The notes beneath the pieces were generated by a model that was given only the letters and a program-made list of their open reading frames with translations, was not told the origin of the DNA and did not search any database. Position numbers and translations under genes: made by a program. DNA of 64,000 nt, taken from NCBI GenBank assembly GCA_947396885.1, contig OX377205.1, positions 28,769,899 to 28,833,898 on the forward strand. Direction: 5' to 3'. Below, in pieces: positions 9,690 to 19,900 of the stretch (the stretch's first letter is position 1; each line of letters starts with the position of its first letter). The stretch is from Heligmosomoides polygyrus polygyrus. Lineage: Eukaryota; Nematoda; Chromadorea; Rhabditida; Heligmosomidae.

Positions 9690-11245
9690 CTGCGGAAAAG
9701 TTGTTTTATTATGAATGATTTTAACTTCCCCAAAATCAATTCGTCAAACTTCGATGCTCCTGTTGGTCGCTCCTTTACCGAAGCATCTTTTGATATCTTT
9801 TGATAGTTTCTGCAACGAGCACAAGCTAACTCAGCTCGTCGTCTGGCCAACCTTGGATAGGAACGTTCCAGATTTGGGGCTTAGTACAAATCCGCAACTC
9901 CTTTTCAGCTCGCTAGTACCAGGGGAAAACATTTTTAGGAACTGTTTTCCCCTGGGTACTAGCGACCATGTCAGTTTTAGTATACCGTTTCCTGATTTTT
10001 CCTAAAGCTGATCAGTCTGCAGTCTTATTAAAATAATTCAAAGCGGCACCTGCGAATTCCGTTAGTGCATGTACGAAATGTTTCTAGCAAAATTAACTCA
10101 TTTTATTGACCTATTTGTCTCTCTCAAGCGAATTAAGCTCTACCAGTCTGCACTACTAAGGCACTCTTATCGTCTGTTTTTCTTGAAATCTAAAGCATGG
10201 TAACTTGCTGTATCTACTGGCTGGCATGCAGAGTGCTGGTTGAGGTTCGATAACCTAAGAATTAAATTCGAAAAGAAGCTTAGAAACTACAATAGCGTGA
10301 TTGAGAAAAGGAATATCGAATCTTAAACGTGGTTTCTACAATTATCTTAATTGCAAGTTAAAGTGCCAAAGTAATACATGTAGGCCATTCCTCAGACCTA
10401 CCGGAGCGGTCTGTTGGTCTGATGGAAAAATTGTGACATCTTGGCTAGTAGCCTCGAACAGGTCTTCACGAGAGAGGAGGAGGGTGATAACAAGTGCTGG
10501 AAGTCAGAAGTTCCCCGACATGTCATCGTTTCTCATTATGAAAGACTCGTTATGGTTTTTGCTGGGGAGATACAGGCATTGATCTTTAATTGCCCCAGTT
10601 CTAACTCTTGATGACATTCCATTGAAGATCATCAAGAGCATAATTGAATACATTGGTGTACCACTGGAATACTTATTTAAATTCTGTTAATTCCATCTCA
10701 AGTGCCAATGAAATGGAGGAAGGCGTTGGTTATTCTTATCACCACAAAGCCTCCCTGCTCCAATCCTGATAACTTTCCACCAATCAGCATCACTTCGGAC
10801 CTTTGAAAAAATATTGAAGAAGAGAATAATGGACCATGTAACGGAGCATTCAGTTATTTCTTGCTTCCAACATGGTTTCCAAAAAAAGAATTCCACGGTT
10901 GAGGTTACAGCTATGCTGTGCTCAATGAATAATTGGACAATCGCTTTGGATGAAGGTCGAGCTGTGCTCTTGTCTACCTTGTCTTTGCCGAGGCATTCGA
11001 CAGAGTGGTTCACAACAAGCTATGTCCAAGCAAGGCGTAGATGGTGTCCACTCGCGGATTGTTTTATGGTTGAAGGCATTTTGACTGAAAGGTCCTACCA
11101 AGTTTGGATAAATTCTTCACTTTCCACCTTGAGACTAGCTACCTGCGGCGTTCCACAAGAAGAAGTCCTGTGTTGTTTAACATCTGTACATTTGAGCTAC
11201 CTAATCTCCTTGTTTCTACATGGGCTGTGCGTTTGCTGATGATGT
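9690..11245 (+). mobile_element. CR1-like non-LTR retrotransposon, decayed
   Basis: The plus strand shows the end of an apurinic-type endonuclease: MNDFNFPKINSS (9712), then LTQLVVWPTLDRN and GTSDHVSF (about 9955-9985). A linker follows (RIKFEKKLRNYN, about 10260), then the RT: KKRIMDHVTEHSVISCFQHG (10814), AEAFDRVVHNKL in another frame (about 10990) and CGVPQEEVL (about 11147). The order and spacing fit CR1/T1-type elements of nematodes. Stops and frameshifts are frequent and the FADD catalytic box is not intact. The 3' part stops at an AT microsatellite (11258-11283), where an RTE-like copy begins. A long hairpin sits inside the endonuclease region. Confidence 0.75.
9911..9964. repeat. Perfect-type hairpin inside CR1 endonuclease
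   Basis: CGCTAGTACCAGGGGAAAAC at 9911 is matched by its reverse complement at 9943-9964 with a single one-base indel, leaving an 11-base loop. It lies just before the GTSDHVSF codons, so it arose within or after the element's coding sequence. Confidence 0.9.
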
Positions 11246-11283
11246 AATATAAAAATAAATATATATATAATAAATATATATAG

Positions 11284-11606
11284 ACGTGGTCATCGACGTG
11301 AAAAGAGGGGTTCGGCAAGAGATACCGTTTCCACGAAGCTCTTCAGCGCCCCCTCGAAAACGTCATGCGCGAACTAGAATGGGAAGACGTGGGAGTGAAG
11401 GTCGACGGCCGGCAGCTGCACCATCTGCGCTTCGATGACGACATCGTGCTCATAACACCGAGCACCAGTGAAGCGGAGCGAATGCTGGTCGATTTCGATC
11501 GTGTATGAGGGAACGTTGGATTGCAGCTGTATCTTACAAAGACGATGCTCATGAAGAACGAACAAGTTTCTGATGCCCCATTCTCGCTTAACGGAACGAA
11601 CATGTC
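11284..11606 (+). mobile_element. RTE-like copy F, segment 1 (RT catalytic region)
   Basis: Read with frame changes, this encodes DVKRGVRQ, then LENVMRELEWEDVGVKVDG (about 11357-11413) and HLRFDDDIVLITPS (about 11420-11465), the RT motif C region of an RTE-like element. It continues to FSLNGTNMS at 11606. The copy is 5'-truncated at the AT microsatellite. It resumes at 12796 and again at 24475 after two insertions. Confidence 0.85.
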
Positions 11607-12749
11607 GTTAACGTCGGTTAGTTTCCTTTTTTGCTCTTTTCTGAACCTAGGGTCTGTGGGTGATAACCTAGTGATACATCTCTGGGTTGTCATTTGTCGG
11701 ATCTTGTCAGCCTTTGAAATGTTAGAAGCCCTCACCTGGACTATTTTAGGTGTGTCTTGTGCGCTTCGATTGAAGCATGGTTGAGAGTCGAGTGCTCCAC
11801 TAGAGCAAAACAGGCTAAATGTGTTTAATTTTACTTTCAATTAAGCATCTCATAGCTCTTTTTTTCAGCCCCCAGTGTATAGGTCAACGACGTTTCGTAA
11901 ACGCGCAGTGAGCTACGCTCGGCGAGATACCTCAAAAGTTCCAACTTTGAACTTGTATCTTCATGTGTTTTAACCTGCGGGAGCTGAGTATAAGAATCAC
12001 ATTTCTCCAGTTGGCTGCTCATCTTCAGAAATGCTTTCTTTAACCGTTTGACCAATGTTTTTGTTACACTGTGCCTGCAAGTTGTTCTTGTTCTCAGAGG
12101 TTTCGAAGCTCTTTACTGTTTTCGCCTATTGCTTTCATCTTGCTCCGTGTCGGCTTTCTCTTAAAAGAAGTTCTAGATTCGCTTTGTCTAGGCGTAGTCC
12201 CTATTGTTAATTTTTTTTAATAATTTTTTTTAAATCCTCTTATTTTTTATTTTTATGACTTCTTGGCCCGTATCGACATATCAAATCAAGGTGCGTGCTC
12301 CCTTCTATGCCATCGCCCGGGGTGCGTACTAGTTTAAAGAGGTCCTTGAGATACAGGACCCGCCCCGGAATCGTGCGTATAGAAGGTCGTAGGCAAAGCG
12401 CATTCTATAGTTTCAAGGGCAGGATGTCTTTATTGCAAAACGTTCTTTCTATGCTTATATTCCTTTTTAAGGCTTTTACTAATTACCAAATGCTGGACTA
12501 CTCTTCGGCAGGGTGAACACTAGCCCTCACTAGATGCTGGAAAGCCCTGGCGGATCACTTCTTGCTGGTCTAAAAAACCATGTCGTAATTTCTTGCTCAT
12601 TTCTTTTCTTTTTTCTTTTTTCTCTTTGCTGTCTTTGGAGTTTGCTCATAAGTTTTTTCAGTTCATTAGTTTTTTGTCTTTGGTTGTCACACTTTCTAAC
12701 GATTGCTTTGTTTAGTGCTTGGTATTGGCGCACTTTTATGTGCTTTGAA

Positions 12750-12795
<46 letters not shown>
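11607..12795 (+). mobile_element. Unclassified 1.2-kb insertion with (AAAT)n tail
   Basis: The host RTE frame stops at AACATGTC (11599-11606) and resumes at AACATCTC (12796-12803), an approximate 8-bp target-site duplication. The insert ends in an AAAT-type tail, as expected of a non-LTR or SINE-type retroposon on the plus strand. Its body has no recognised ORF. T-rich stretches (12210-12250, 12600-12660) are notable. Confidence 0.65.
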
Positions 12796-12796
<1 letters not shown>

Positions 12797-12797
12797 A
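12747..12797. repeat. (AAAT)n microsatellite tail
   Basis: About twelve uninterrupted tetranucleotide units, forming the 3' tail of the insertion above. Confidence 0.97.
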
Positions 12798-12974
12798 CAT
12801 CTCCGAATGCTCCAGCTATGTGTGTCTGGGTTGAGAAGTCAACATAGCCAACAGCTTGGGGAGCTTTCAAGAGCGTCGAAGAAGTCGTGAAGAAGACGAA
12901 GAACGTCCGACTCCGTGCCCACCTTTTCGACTCCACTATTCTTCCTTCCCTAACATACGCCTTTGAGACCTGTT
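12796..12974 (+). mobile_element. RTE-like copy F, segment 2
   Basis: This continues the frame of segment 1: SECSSYV, then (with a shift) GAFKSVEEVVKKTKNVRLRA and LFDSTILPSLTYAFET (to 12970). The codon for the next residue is completed after the LTR element at 24479, giving the ETW of the family consensus. The exact fit shows the LTR element is an insertion. Confidence 0.85.
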
Positions 12975-13149
12975 AGACCTGTCTAAGCTGAGAATGAAGC
13001 CTACTGCGCTACCACTGTTGAATGATAAGGCCCTCTATAAAAGAGCGGAGCCTAGTAAGGTTAAGATATTCTCGTCGTGGCGACAATAAAAAATTCTTCG
13101 GTACCTGTCTGTGTACTTCCGAGCAGAAGAAACCAACCACCACCACGAC
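12971..13149 (+). repeat. 5' LTR of Ty3/Gypsy-type element
   Basis: A 179-bp sequence repeated at 24299-24474 (176 bp) with few differences, mainly a 3-bp CCA unit and scattered substitutions. It starts TGTTAGACCTGT. The end (CACGAC) lacks the usual CA, but the boundary is fixed by the 4-bp duplication GACC seen at 12967-12970 and 24475-24478. It contains a TATA box and a poly(A) signal. Confidence 0.9.
13036..13042 (+). promoter_or_regulatory. TATA box in 5' LTR
   Basis: TATAAAA about 65 bp into the LTR, conserved at 24364-24370 in the 3' LTR. It is followed 43 bases later by AATAAA (13085-13090), the likely poly(A) signal, giving a very short U3-R-U5 arrangement. Confidence 0.7.
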
Positions 13150-13538
13150 GCGGGGGCCAATCCACCTTGGAGGACCACAACACCGAAGAAGAAGAATCGA
13201 TCTACTGTGAAACCAACAACTACAAAGGTACTTGAGATTGGGCCAGGACTCCGATTGTTTAGGTAACAATCGTGACTCCTGAAGCTGCTCTATACTTGGA
13301 ATTCCAACTTTGAAATCTTTGAAAGAAGCAACTCCGATTATTCTGGAGATAATCGTGAATTAATGTAATTCTATCTGAGACTTCAACTGTTTCAGCAACA
13401 GTTGTGATTTCCAGCACGTCGTTTTAGTCGGGAACTGTTAGCCTGGACATCGAAGATCGATCATTGCTCGATCGATTCTGTCCTCTGCGCTTGTCAACTT
13501 TCCGACGACCCTCGCGTGCTCACGTTCTATAGATTACC

Positions 13539-15283
13539 ATGAGTGCTCCAAAACGATCTGAGATGAGCGTCGTCGACGAGGATGAACTGTTGCGATCCCC
13601 AGATTAGGAAGAAATGGATGATAACAGAGTAAGTCGCAACAAGGAACACGATAAGCTGATAAGCAAAATGCTAGGGCAAGTTGCCACAATTGCGGTTGTG
13701 TGCGATAGTGAACTACCCAAGTTCATGCGCACCAATGAACCCAAGCGCGATAGTGTTGTTTCTGCAGTCAATGAACAAACTGCGTTAGTAAAGGAAATTG
13801 CTTGGTCACTAATCGGCGAAATGGCTCATTTGTACAAACAGAAAAACTCCGAGCAATGCCTACAGTTACTAAAATACGCCAATATCACAACAATTGCTCA
13901 GCTAAGCAAGCATCTTCAAGCCCATGGTCATCGTGAGAAAATTGATGCTTGAAGTCAGTCAGCGCATGCAATGTTGTGAAGCAGATATGTGTGCAAAAGT
14001 GAATGAGTTAGTGACATCTCTAGAATTAAAAAAAAGGAAATGTGAAGATGACATGAAGCAGCTGCATCAAAAAGAGTTGCAGATCGAGCAATTGCGCCAA
14101 GAAGTCGCGAACCTGTGCCACCAACCAGTCAGTACCGACATAGTAAGAAGCACTGAGCAGCAAGGATCACGACGTGGTGAGTCAAGTGCCTTTACTGCTC
14201 ATAATGGGCATGAAATCCACCTATCGCTTCAGATACATTCGACCTCGATGCATCGACCCAGAGATACTACGAGACTGTGCCGAAAAGAAGCTCAGAGACA
14301 AGTCCAGAAATGCGACCGTCGTCGGACACCGGTGAGACAAATTTCTCAATGAGCGACTACATTCGAACTATGTCCTTGTCCGTACGACCATTTGGTGGGC
14401 GACCTAGCGAGCGTTTTAAGAGGTTCTTGAAATCATTTGAGATAAAATACCCGAGCAGTCATTGGAAGGACTCTAGTCGTTTGCAGTTATTCGAAAGTTT
14501 TCTACGCAAGGATGCACTCACGTTGTTCAAGACACTTCCAAGAGTAGTCAAAGAAAGCACAGTTGAGTGTGTAGTAGCAGAAATGAAAAAGAGAATGAGT
14601 ATCGATAGCAACGGCGAAAAGGTTAAGGCCCTGAACGAGTTGCGCAGGTTGACCATAAGAGACAATAAGTCTGTTAGTGAATTTTGTCTAGAACTAGAGC
14701 GACTGGCAAGTAAGGCATACCCCGATATTCCGGTAGAGGTAACAGCTCCGCAGAAGGCAGAAATTTGTTCCGACAGCTAGCAGGGTGGAACGAGAGCTAT
14801 TGTCTTACAGAAGCACTTGAAACTAGTAACTCTTGTGAGGTGTACGAGAAGATGAAAGAAACTGCTCTACGTCTAGAGAGAAGCCTTAGAGTGGCAAATA
14901 AGTGCAGCACAGGAAGACGTCAAAGAACTGAGGAGGGAAGCCAGTTTAAACCCCAGTTGGTCATTAAACGGAGGAGCTCGTCGCAAAATAGTTTTGGTAG
15001 CGAAAAAGAACTGGTGATTAATAAAAAAGCACTGACGAACAAATCCACTGATAGTAGGCAAGACGATGAAAATCAAAGACAGTTGCAATCCAAAAGTAGA
15101 GGAGACACACCACAATGCTATAATTGCGGTAAAAAGGGACACCTGGCCAAGGAGTGTCGTAGTCTACGAGCGGCGACTCAACCAAGTAATCAAGAGGATA
15201 ATGTACCTAAAAGATTAGCAGGATCTTACGCTTCCATGGTAAACAAATGGCTCTGCACTGTTCGAACAACCTCAGGAACATAA
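13539..15283 (+). pseudogene. Gag polyprotein of the LTR element, frameshifted
   Basis: Starts at ATG 13539 (MSAPKRSEMSVVDEDELL). An in-frame stop falls at about 13605, then frame 13614-13952 continues and the reading changes frame near 13930, 14280 and 14765. In order: an acidic and helical N-terminus; a coiled-coil-like stretch (LELKKRKCEDDMKQLHQKEL, 14014-14073); a retrotransposon Gag domain (RPFGGRPSERFKRFLKSFE ... VSEFCLELERLASKAYPDIP, 14380-14735); a basic stretch; and one CCHC zinc knuckle, CYNCGKKGHLAKEC (15117-15158), for RNA binding. The frame ends at 15283, shortly before the Penelope-like insertion. Gag would form the nucleocapsid particle. The frame breaks make this copy defective. 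Confidence 0.85.
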
Positions 15284-15342
15284 GTACATGCATTATTCGA
15301 TGAAAAATCCATAACTAAAGTGCAAATATTCGGCATAGATCT

Positions 15343-15540
15343 TTTCTTTTCTGGATAAAACTTCTTAATACTGCATATCCTTTTGGACTCAATGATATTA
15401 AAGGCTATGGAAATATTTCTAACATTAGTAATCCTTTCCAGCATAACAATAAACATCCTTACTACAGCGTTTCTGTGGTCAGGAAAGATCGGTTCCGTAG
15501 CAGGAAAAAACATAGTAAAGTAACAAAGATCTTGACATTA
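15343..15540 (+). pseudogene. Remnant of N-terminal GIY-YIG-type region of the Penelope-like element
   Basis: A reading frame different from the RT ORF runs from about 15343 to a stop at 15553. It contains WIKLLNTAYPFGLND, then KGYGNISN and a basic tail (RKDRFRSRKKHSK). The WI..L.T.YPFGLN pattern is, from memory, typical of the end of the GIY-YIG domain of invertebrate Penelope-like proteins. The GIY and YIG strands themselves would lie upstream and are absent, so this copy is 5'-truncated. A single frameshift near 15515 separates it from the RT frame. Confidence 0.55.
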
Positions 15541-15545
15541 ATCGA

Positions 15546-17702
15546 TTGATTCAAGACATTAATGAGTGTAATACTACCTATGACCTTTATAAATATGTAA
15601 GGTCATTTGGAAAAAAAGGTATCAATAAACTAATTGCCTTGTGTTATGATAATTCATTTACTTATAGACTGAATACTAACAACAAATTTAAATTAATTTG
15701 TATTCTGTGCAATCATCATTTTAAGGACTACAAGGCATCTCATAAAAATAATTCTTCGTTCTTTACTGTGCAGGCTAGATACATCCACAGTTTACTTGAT
15801 AACATTAACTTTAACAAATTAGTTAATTCAGTAGATATTAGGAAAATCATAGGTGTAGATAGGTATGAAAAATGCTCTCTTATATTTTCATATAACCCTC
15901 CAATTTCACGTAACATCTTTAACTACAACAAAACTATGAGGTTTCTTAATAAAGATCGGCTACAGGAAATAATTAGTAATAATTGCCTTTGTAATGAGAA
16001 TCATTATAAAGATTTCTTAGAACCAGGCCTGGAACATGTTGTTACTGGGGATTTAAACATAGTCAAAGATAAAGGTCTGTACAACATTATGACAAAAGGC
16101 ACAAAATTTAGATTACCTACATTCATTGATCAGGATAGCATTGATAGTTGGATCAATGAAACCATTACTCGGATTATCAAAAAATTTAGAAACAAATATA
16201 AGCTTGATAATGTCAAGTGTGTTTACATTAATAACATACTGCAAGACTCCTTTAAGCACCACCTCAATAACTCCCTGGCTAACGAAGACTCAAATTCAGC
16301 TTTTAACGCATTAAAATATAACCACTATTATCTTAAGTTACTTCAAAAGCACTTTGTAATTTGCCCCTTAGATAAAGCAAGTAATAACTATGGCATAATC
16401 TGCAAAAAACTTTACATAATTGCAATAGCTCATGAGATGGGTTTTAATTTGGATACTTTTACAATTGATGGACCTAATAATACCTATAAACTATATAATA
16501 AAAAAGATAGCAGTGAAATTCTTAACTCACATATGAAGGCATGTAAAAACTTTAGCTTTAAATCTGAGAGAGTAAATATACCATATATACACGCCATACC
16601 TAAACTTCACAAAAACCCTATTAAGTTTCGATTTATAACAGCAGCTTCTAATAGCTCCATTAAGCCTATTTCCCTTGAACTAAACAAGATTTTTAATTTT
16701 CTCAGATCTCATTTCAAACATTACGTTAACTCAATTAGCTATAGAAACAAACACTTTATAGGTTATTGGTCCATTGTTGACACTAACATTAGTCATTGCT
16801 TAACAGATATTAGGGGTACGAATCTCAAACTTTTCTCTGCAGACTTCACTAACATGTTTACTAATATTCCACATGCCATCATCATTAAGAACATAGCTAG
16901 TCTCATTAACCTATGCTTTCGTAATGCCAATAAAAAATTTCTAGCAGTCAATAACAACTTTGAAAGACTTTTCTACACAAATAACTGCTCTTATAATAAA
17001 TTTACCTACTATACTAAAGAAGATCTTATATACTGGGTTGATTTCCTTATTTCTAATAGCTATTGTCAATTTGCAGGATTTCTGTTTAAGCAAAAGGTTG
17101 GGGTTCCGCAAGGCGGTAATTGCAGTCCCTTGTTGGCTGATCTAACAATTACGGTTATGGAATACCAATACTCTATTAAAAATTATTTGTATAACAAGCT
17201 TTTCAGACCTTTTAGATACATGGATGATATACTTATTGTTCATAACTTAGATACTAATACAGTCGCTAACATCCTAAACAAAGTTTATAACAATATTTTG
17301 CAGTTAGATATTACTCACCTGGATGATAATAGATGTAATTACTTAGATTTACATATTTGGGTAGAGGATGATAAAGTTTACACTAAAATGTATAATAAAA
17401 CAGATACTTTTAGTTTTAAAGTCCTTAAGTTACCACATTATAATTCTTTTATTAGTAGTAAGGTTAAAAAAGCTACAATTTATGCTGAAATCCTTAGAAT
17501 TGCTAGAACCTGTGTATTTTTTGAAGACTTCAAAGTCAGGTTTAACCACCTTAGCAAAGATCTTATTGAGTCTGGATACAACACCCATGACATTCATAAA
17601 ATTTTCTGCAAATGTATTTATAGAAATATATTTATTGCTTATAAATACGGTCTCTATGTTCATAAGGGAGCTCCTGGTTTGATATCAAGTGTACAGGATT
17701 AA
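15546..17702 (+). CDS. Penelope-like reverse transcriptase
   Basis: An uninterrupted 718-codon frame; the nominal start is TTG (LIQDINEC) and open sequence extends upstream to 15519. The true protein probably began further upstream in the nuclease frame. N-terminal region: FSYNPPISRNIFNYNKTMRF and HVVTGDLNIVKDKGL (about 168-182), a conserved pre-RT block of Penelope-like elements. RT fingers: IPKLHKNPIKFRFITAAS (about 349-366). Motif A: LFSADFTNMFTNIP (Asp433). Motif B: GVPQGGNCSPLLADL (519-533). Motif C: YMDD (558-561). Thumb: KLPHYNSFISSKVKKATIYA (about 629-648). All catalytic Asp residues are present. There is no C-terminal GIY-YIG. Codon use is extremely AT-biased compared with every neighbour. 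It is the only long TE ORF in the window without an internal stop, so the insertion is young or was under recent selection. Confidence 0.85.
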   Translation: MIQDINECNTTYDLYKYVRSFGKKGINKLIALCYDNSFTYRLNTNNKFKLICILCNHHFKDYKASHKNNSSFFTVQARYIHSLLDNINFNKLVNSVDIRKIIGVDRYEKCSLIFSYNPPISRNIFNYNKTMRFLNKDRLQEIISNNCLCNENHYKDFLEPGLEHVVTGDLNIVKDKGLYNIMTKGTKFRLPTFIDQDSIDSWINETITRIIKKFRNKYKLDNVKCVYINNILQDSFKHHLNNSLANEDSNSAFNALKYNHYYLKLLQKHFVICPLDKASNNYGIICKKLYIIAIAHEMGFNLDTFTIDGPNNTYKLYNKKDSSEILNSHMKACKNFSFKSERVNIPYIHAIPKLHKNPIKFRFITAASNSSIKPISLELNKIFNFLRSHFKHYVNSISYRNKHFIGYWSIVDTNISHCLTDIRGTNLKLFSADFTNMFTNIPHAIIIKNIASLINLCFRNANKKFLAVNNNFERLFYTNNCSYNKFTYYTKEDLIYWVDFLISNSYCQFAGFLFKQKVGVPQGGNCSPLLADLTITVMEYQYSIKNYLYNKLFRPFRYMDDILIVHNLDTNTVANILNKVYNNILQLDITHLDDNRCNYLDLHIWVEDDKVYTKMYNKTDTFSFKVLKLPHYNSFISSKVKKATIYAEILRIARTCVFFEDFKVRFNHLSKDLIESGYNTHDIHKIFCKCIYRNIFIAYKYGLYVHKGAPGLISSVQD

Positions 17703-18395
17703 CACTTTTTCGCTGGTTGTTCCTTCCCTCTCGGTTTCCCCTGTCCACTCTAGACGTTCTCTCTCGCTGGCAGTGGAATTGCCTTTCAGCTGGCCAGCTA
17801 ATAACAGACTCTCGCCTGTAGTGGTGCAGGCTTAGCCTTGCCATGTGGTTGTGAGGCGTATGCGTCGCGGGGCGTTACCGCGCTCCACCACGCGCCAATT
17901 CTTTGCCACTCTCCACAACACCGAGATCGATCGACTGAGGATAGTTGGAACATGGCGGCGTATATGTTGGGAGTTCTGTACTCTGTTTCCTTATCTCATC
18001 AGATATTGACTTCTTCCCGCCCGTTTAGAACATTCTAGTTCTTCTTCCAGACCTTCTCGGCCTTTGTCGAACGTCGCTTTCGCACTTATTCTCACACAGC
18101 CTTTCACTGCGGCTGTGTTCTCTATTCCACTCCTTTCCTTCGAGTCCCTCACTCTTTAGGTTTCCTTGCCCTTGTCATATCACGCCACTAGTCCGCGTAT
18201 TTCCGGCTTCGCTTTTCGTTATCGTTCGTTCGACGTATGGGTGACGCTACTTGTATATGGTTTTATTTCTTTCCATTTACAGAATTTATCTATCTAGTTT
18301 GGATCTATTGGGTTTATATCTCTTTAGTGATCAACTGTGATGGATTTTATACCGATTGCAGGTTAGTTTATTTTGTTAGTTTGTTTATTCCCTCA

Positions 18396-18480
18396 TAAAG
18401 CCTTCTCAGCCTGCTGATGAGACCCGGAGAAGGCTTTATATACCTTGAGTTTGCTCGTCCAGGTTAGGGTCGAAACGAGC
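18396..18480 (+). ncRNA. Structured 3' region with hammerhead-ribozyme-like motifs
   Basis: A 12-bp perfect stem TAAAGCCTTCTC/GAGAAGGCTTTA (18396-18407, 18427-18438) surrounds CTGATGA (18414-18420). GACCC (18421-18425) can pair with GGGTC (18467-18471), which runs straight into GAAA (18472-18475). ACGAGC after it can pair with GCTCGT (18453-18458), followed by C as in a GUC cleavage site. These are all the conserved boxes of a hammerhead core (CUGAUGA, stem II, GAAA, stem III, GUC). However, the GUC strand lies inside what would be loop II, an order that no canonical hammerhead has. Penelope-like elements are known to carry hammerheads, so I read this as a rearranged or degenerate ribozyme. 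Activity is doubtful. Confidence 0.4.
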
Positions 18481-18509
18481 TTAACTACCTTAAGGTTTTG
18501 TCCTTTTCT

Positions 18510-19735
18510 ATAGATGTTTCTGTGCTACTGGACACAGGCTCTCAAACGTCCATTATTTTAGTAGGAGTACTGAAAAAAGAATAAACAGAACGCCAACCTT
18601 GACGAATACATTGCACGCATTCCATTTCCCAAGGTAGAGGTTCGCGACGCCTCAGGAAACGTCGTGGAGTTCCTAGATGCTATTGAAGCGGCAGTTGCTT
18701 TAGATGATCGATTAGAGTTTGTTTTTTTGTAAGCCGAGGCCTAGACGACATAATCGTCTAGGGAACAAATGCGCTGGAACTGTTCAATATTCGCCTTCAA
18801 CATGTGGAGAAAGTCGCGTCACAGAATGAAAGATCAAATAACCTAAAATCAAGACCTATTGTAAAACGCCGTCTCTACATTCCAGCTAAGGGAGTCAGAA
18901 ATGTAACACTACATGTGCCTGTAAGTGGAGTATCCACTACTACAATCCAAAGATCCAAGAGTTTCCGATGGAGTATGTATGGTAGTGGAAGGCGGAGTTA
19001 ACATCCCTGTAGTTAACGATTCCGAAAAGGCCATTGTGTTCAAAACAGGAGAAGTGATCGGCGAATGGAAAAAAGAGGAATGGATAAAGCCTAATTATGT
19101 GGAGCCGGATAGAGATATGATGGACATAGGAAACGCCAAAGAGTGCGTATCACACCCTGAAAGAAGGAAAACGTTGGCGTCAATACTGCAGAGAAATAAT
19201 AACTCACCAGAGGAGTTAGTTCAGATTTTGTACGACTACGATGATGTATTCGCCATCACGACGAGGAACTGACACATACGAATCTGGTCGTTCACGGAAT
19301 CGACACTGGTCACAGCAAGCCTATTAAGCAAAAGAGGAGACCAGTACCAATGGCAGCACGCAAAGAATTCAGATCCCTCATAAAAGATCTGTTGGAGCGC
19401 AGTATAATCGAAAAAAGCTCTTCGGACTAGGCATCGCCGGTCGTGTTAGTGAAGAAAAAGACGGAACTCTCAGGCTATGCAAAGACTACCGAGGGCTGAA
19501 CAAAGTGATTCGCCACGACTCGTATCCACTGCCTAAAATTGAGACTGTCCTGCAATGTTTGAGTGGAAAGAAATTTTTCTCCCCATGGATCTAGCTTCAG
19601 GATACTGGCAGATACGGCTATCCAACGAAGCCAAGGAAAAGAACGCATTCACGACAAGTGAAGGGCTTTTTCAGTTCACAGTTTTACCGTTCGGATTGTC
19701 TTTTCCTCAACCTACCACGGGAAAAAGCTAGCAAG
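18510..19735 (+). pseudogene. Protease and reverse transcriptase of the Ty3/Gypsy element, broken
   Basis: The aspartic protease active site VLLDTGSQTSII is at about 18522-18557. A protease C-terminal piece (VLGTNALELFNIRL type, with stops, about 18750-18795) follows. Then comes the linker KSRPIVKRRLYIPAKGVRNV (from 18841) and an open stretch 18925-19272 (VNIPVVNDSEKAIVFKTGEV ... DDVFAITTRN). RT fragments in shifting frames are KDGTLRLCKDYRGLNKVIRH (about 19458), DSYPLPKIETVLQCLSGKKF, then DLASGYWQIRLSNEAKEKNA (Asp of motif A) and VLPFGL (about 19682-19700). The sequence then jumps to the integrase tail, so RT motifs B and C (YxDD), RNase H and the integrase core are deleted. The homology order is clear but no active enzyme remains. 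Confidence 0.85.
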
Positions 19736-19900
19736 AATTTCCCGAAGTTAACGGTCCCGTGGGTGGCCCATACAGAGTGATTGGAGTTAGCGAAAATTCA
19801 GCGCTAATATCTAACGCCAACGAAAAAAGAGCCATTAAGAGTTGCTCTCGATTCAGTAATTACGATTCCAAGTGATCTCAACGATATAACTCTGAACAGA
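19736..19900 (+). pseudogene. Integrase C-terminal remnant
   Basis: FPKLTVPWVGPYRVIGVSEN followed by SALISNANEKRAIK resembles the SH3-like C-terminal domain of Ty3/Gypsy integrases, which binds DNA. It follows directly after the truncated RT, marking an internal deletion of roughly 2 kb relative to a complete pol gene. Confidence 0.6.

Larger units (their letters stand above)
15341..18509 (+). mobile_element. Penelope-like retroelement (Naiad-like), 5'-truncated
   Basis: The interrupted LTR-element frame reads FGID up to 15340 and resumes IDVSVLLDTGSQTSII at 18510. ATAGAT occurs at both junctions (15335-15340, 18510-18515), a short target-site duplication. The 3169-bp insert is strongly AT-rich in its coding part, in contrast to its surroundings. 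It starts inside what looks like the last part of an N-terminal GIY-YIG nuclease (WIKLLNTAYPFGLND), followed by an RT ORF of 718 codons and about 800 bp of more GC-rich 3' sequence with strong hairpins and hammerhead-like motifs. An N-terminal nuclease remnant before the RT matches the permuted Naiad/Chlamys-type architecture as I remember it, rather than classical C-terminal GIY-YIG Penelopes. That subtype call is inference. Confidence 0.8.

Noticed and set aside
18396..18480. Canonical self-cleaving hammerhead
   Set aside because: The order of the boxes does not allow a standard type I, II or III fold, so it is kept only as hammerhead-like.
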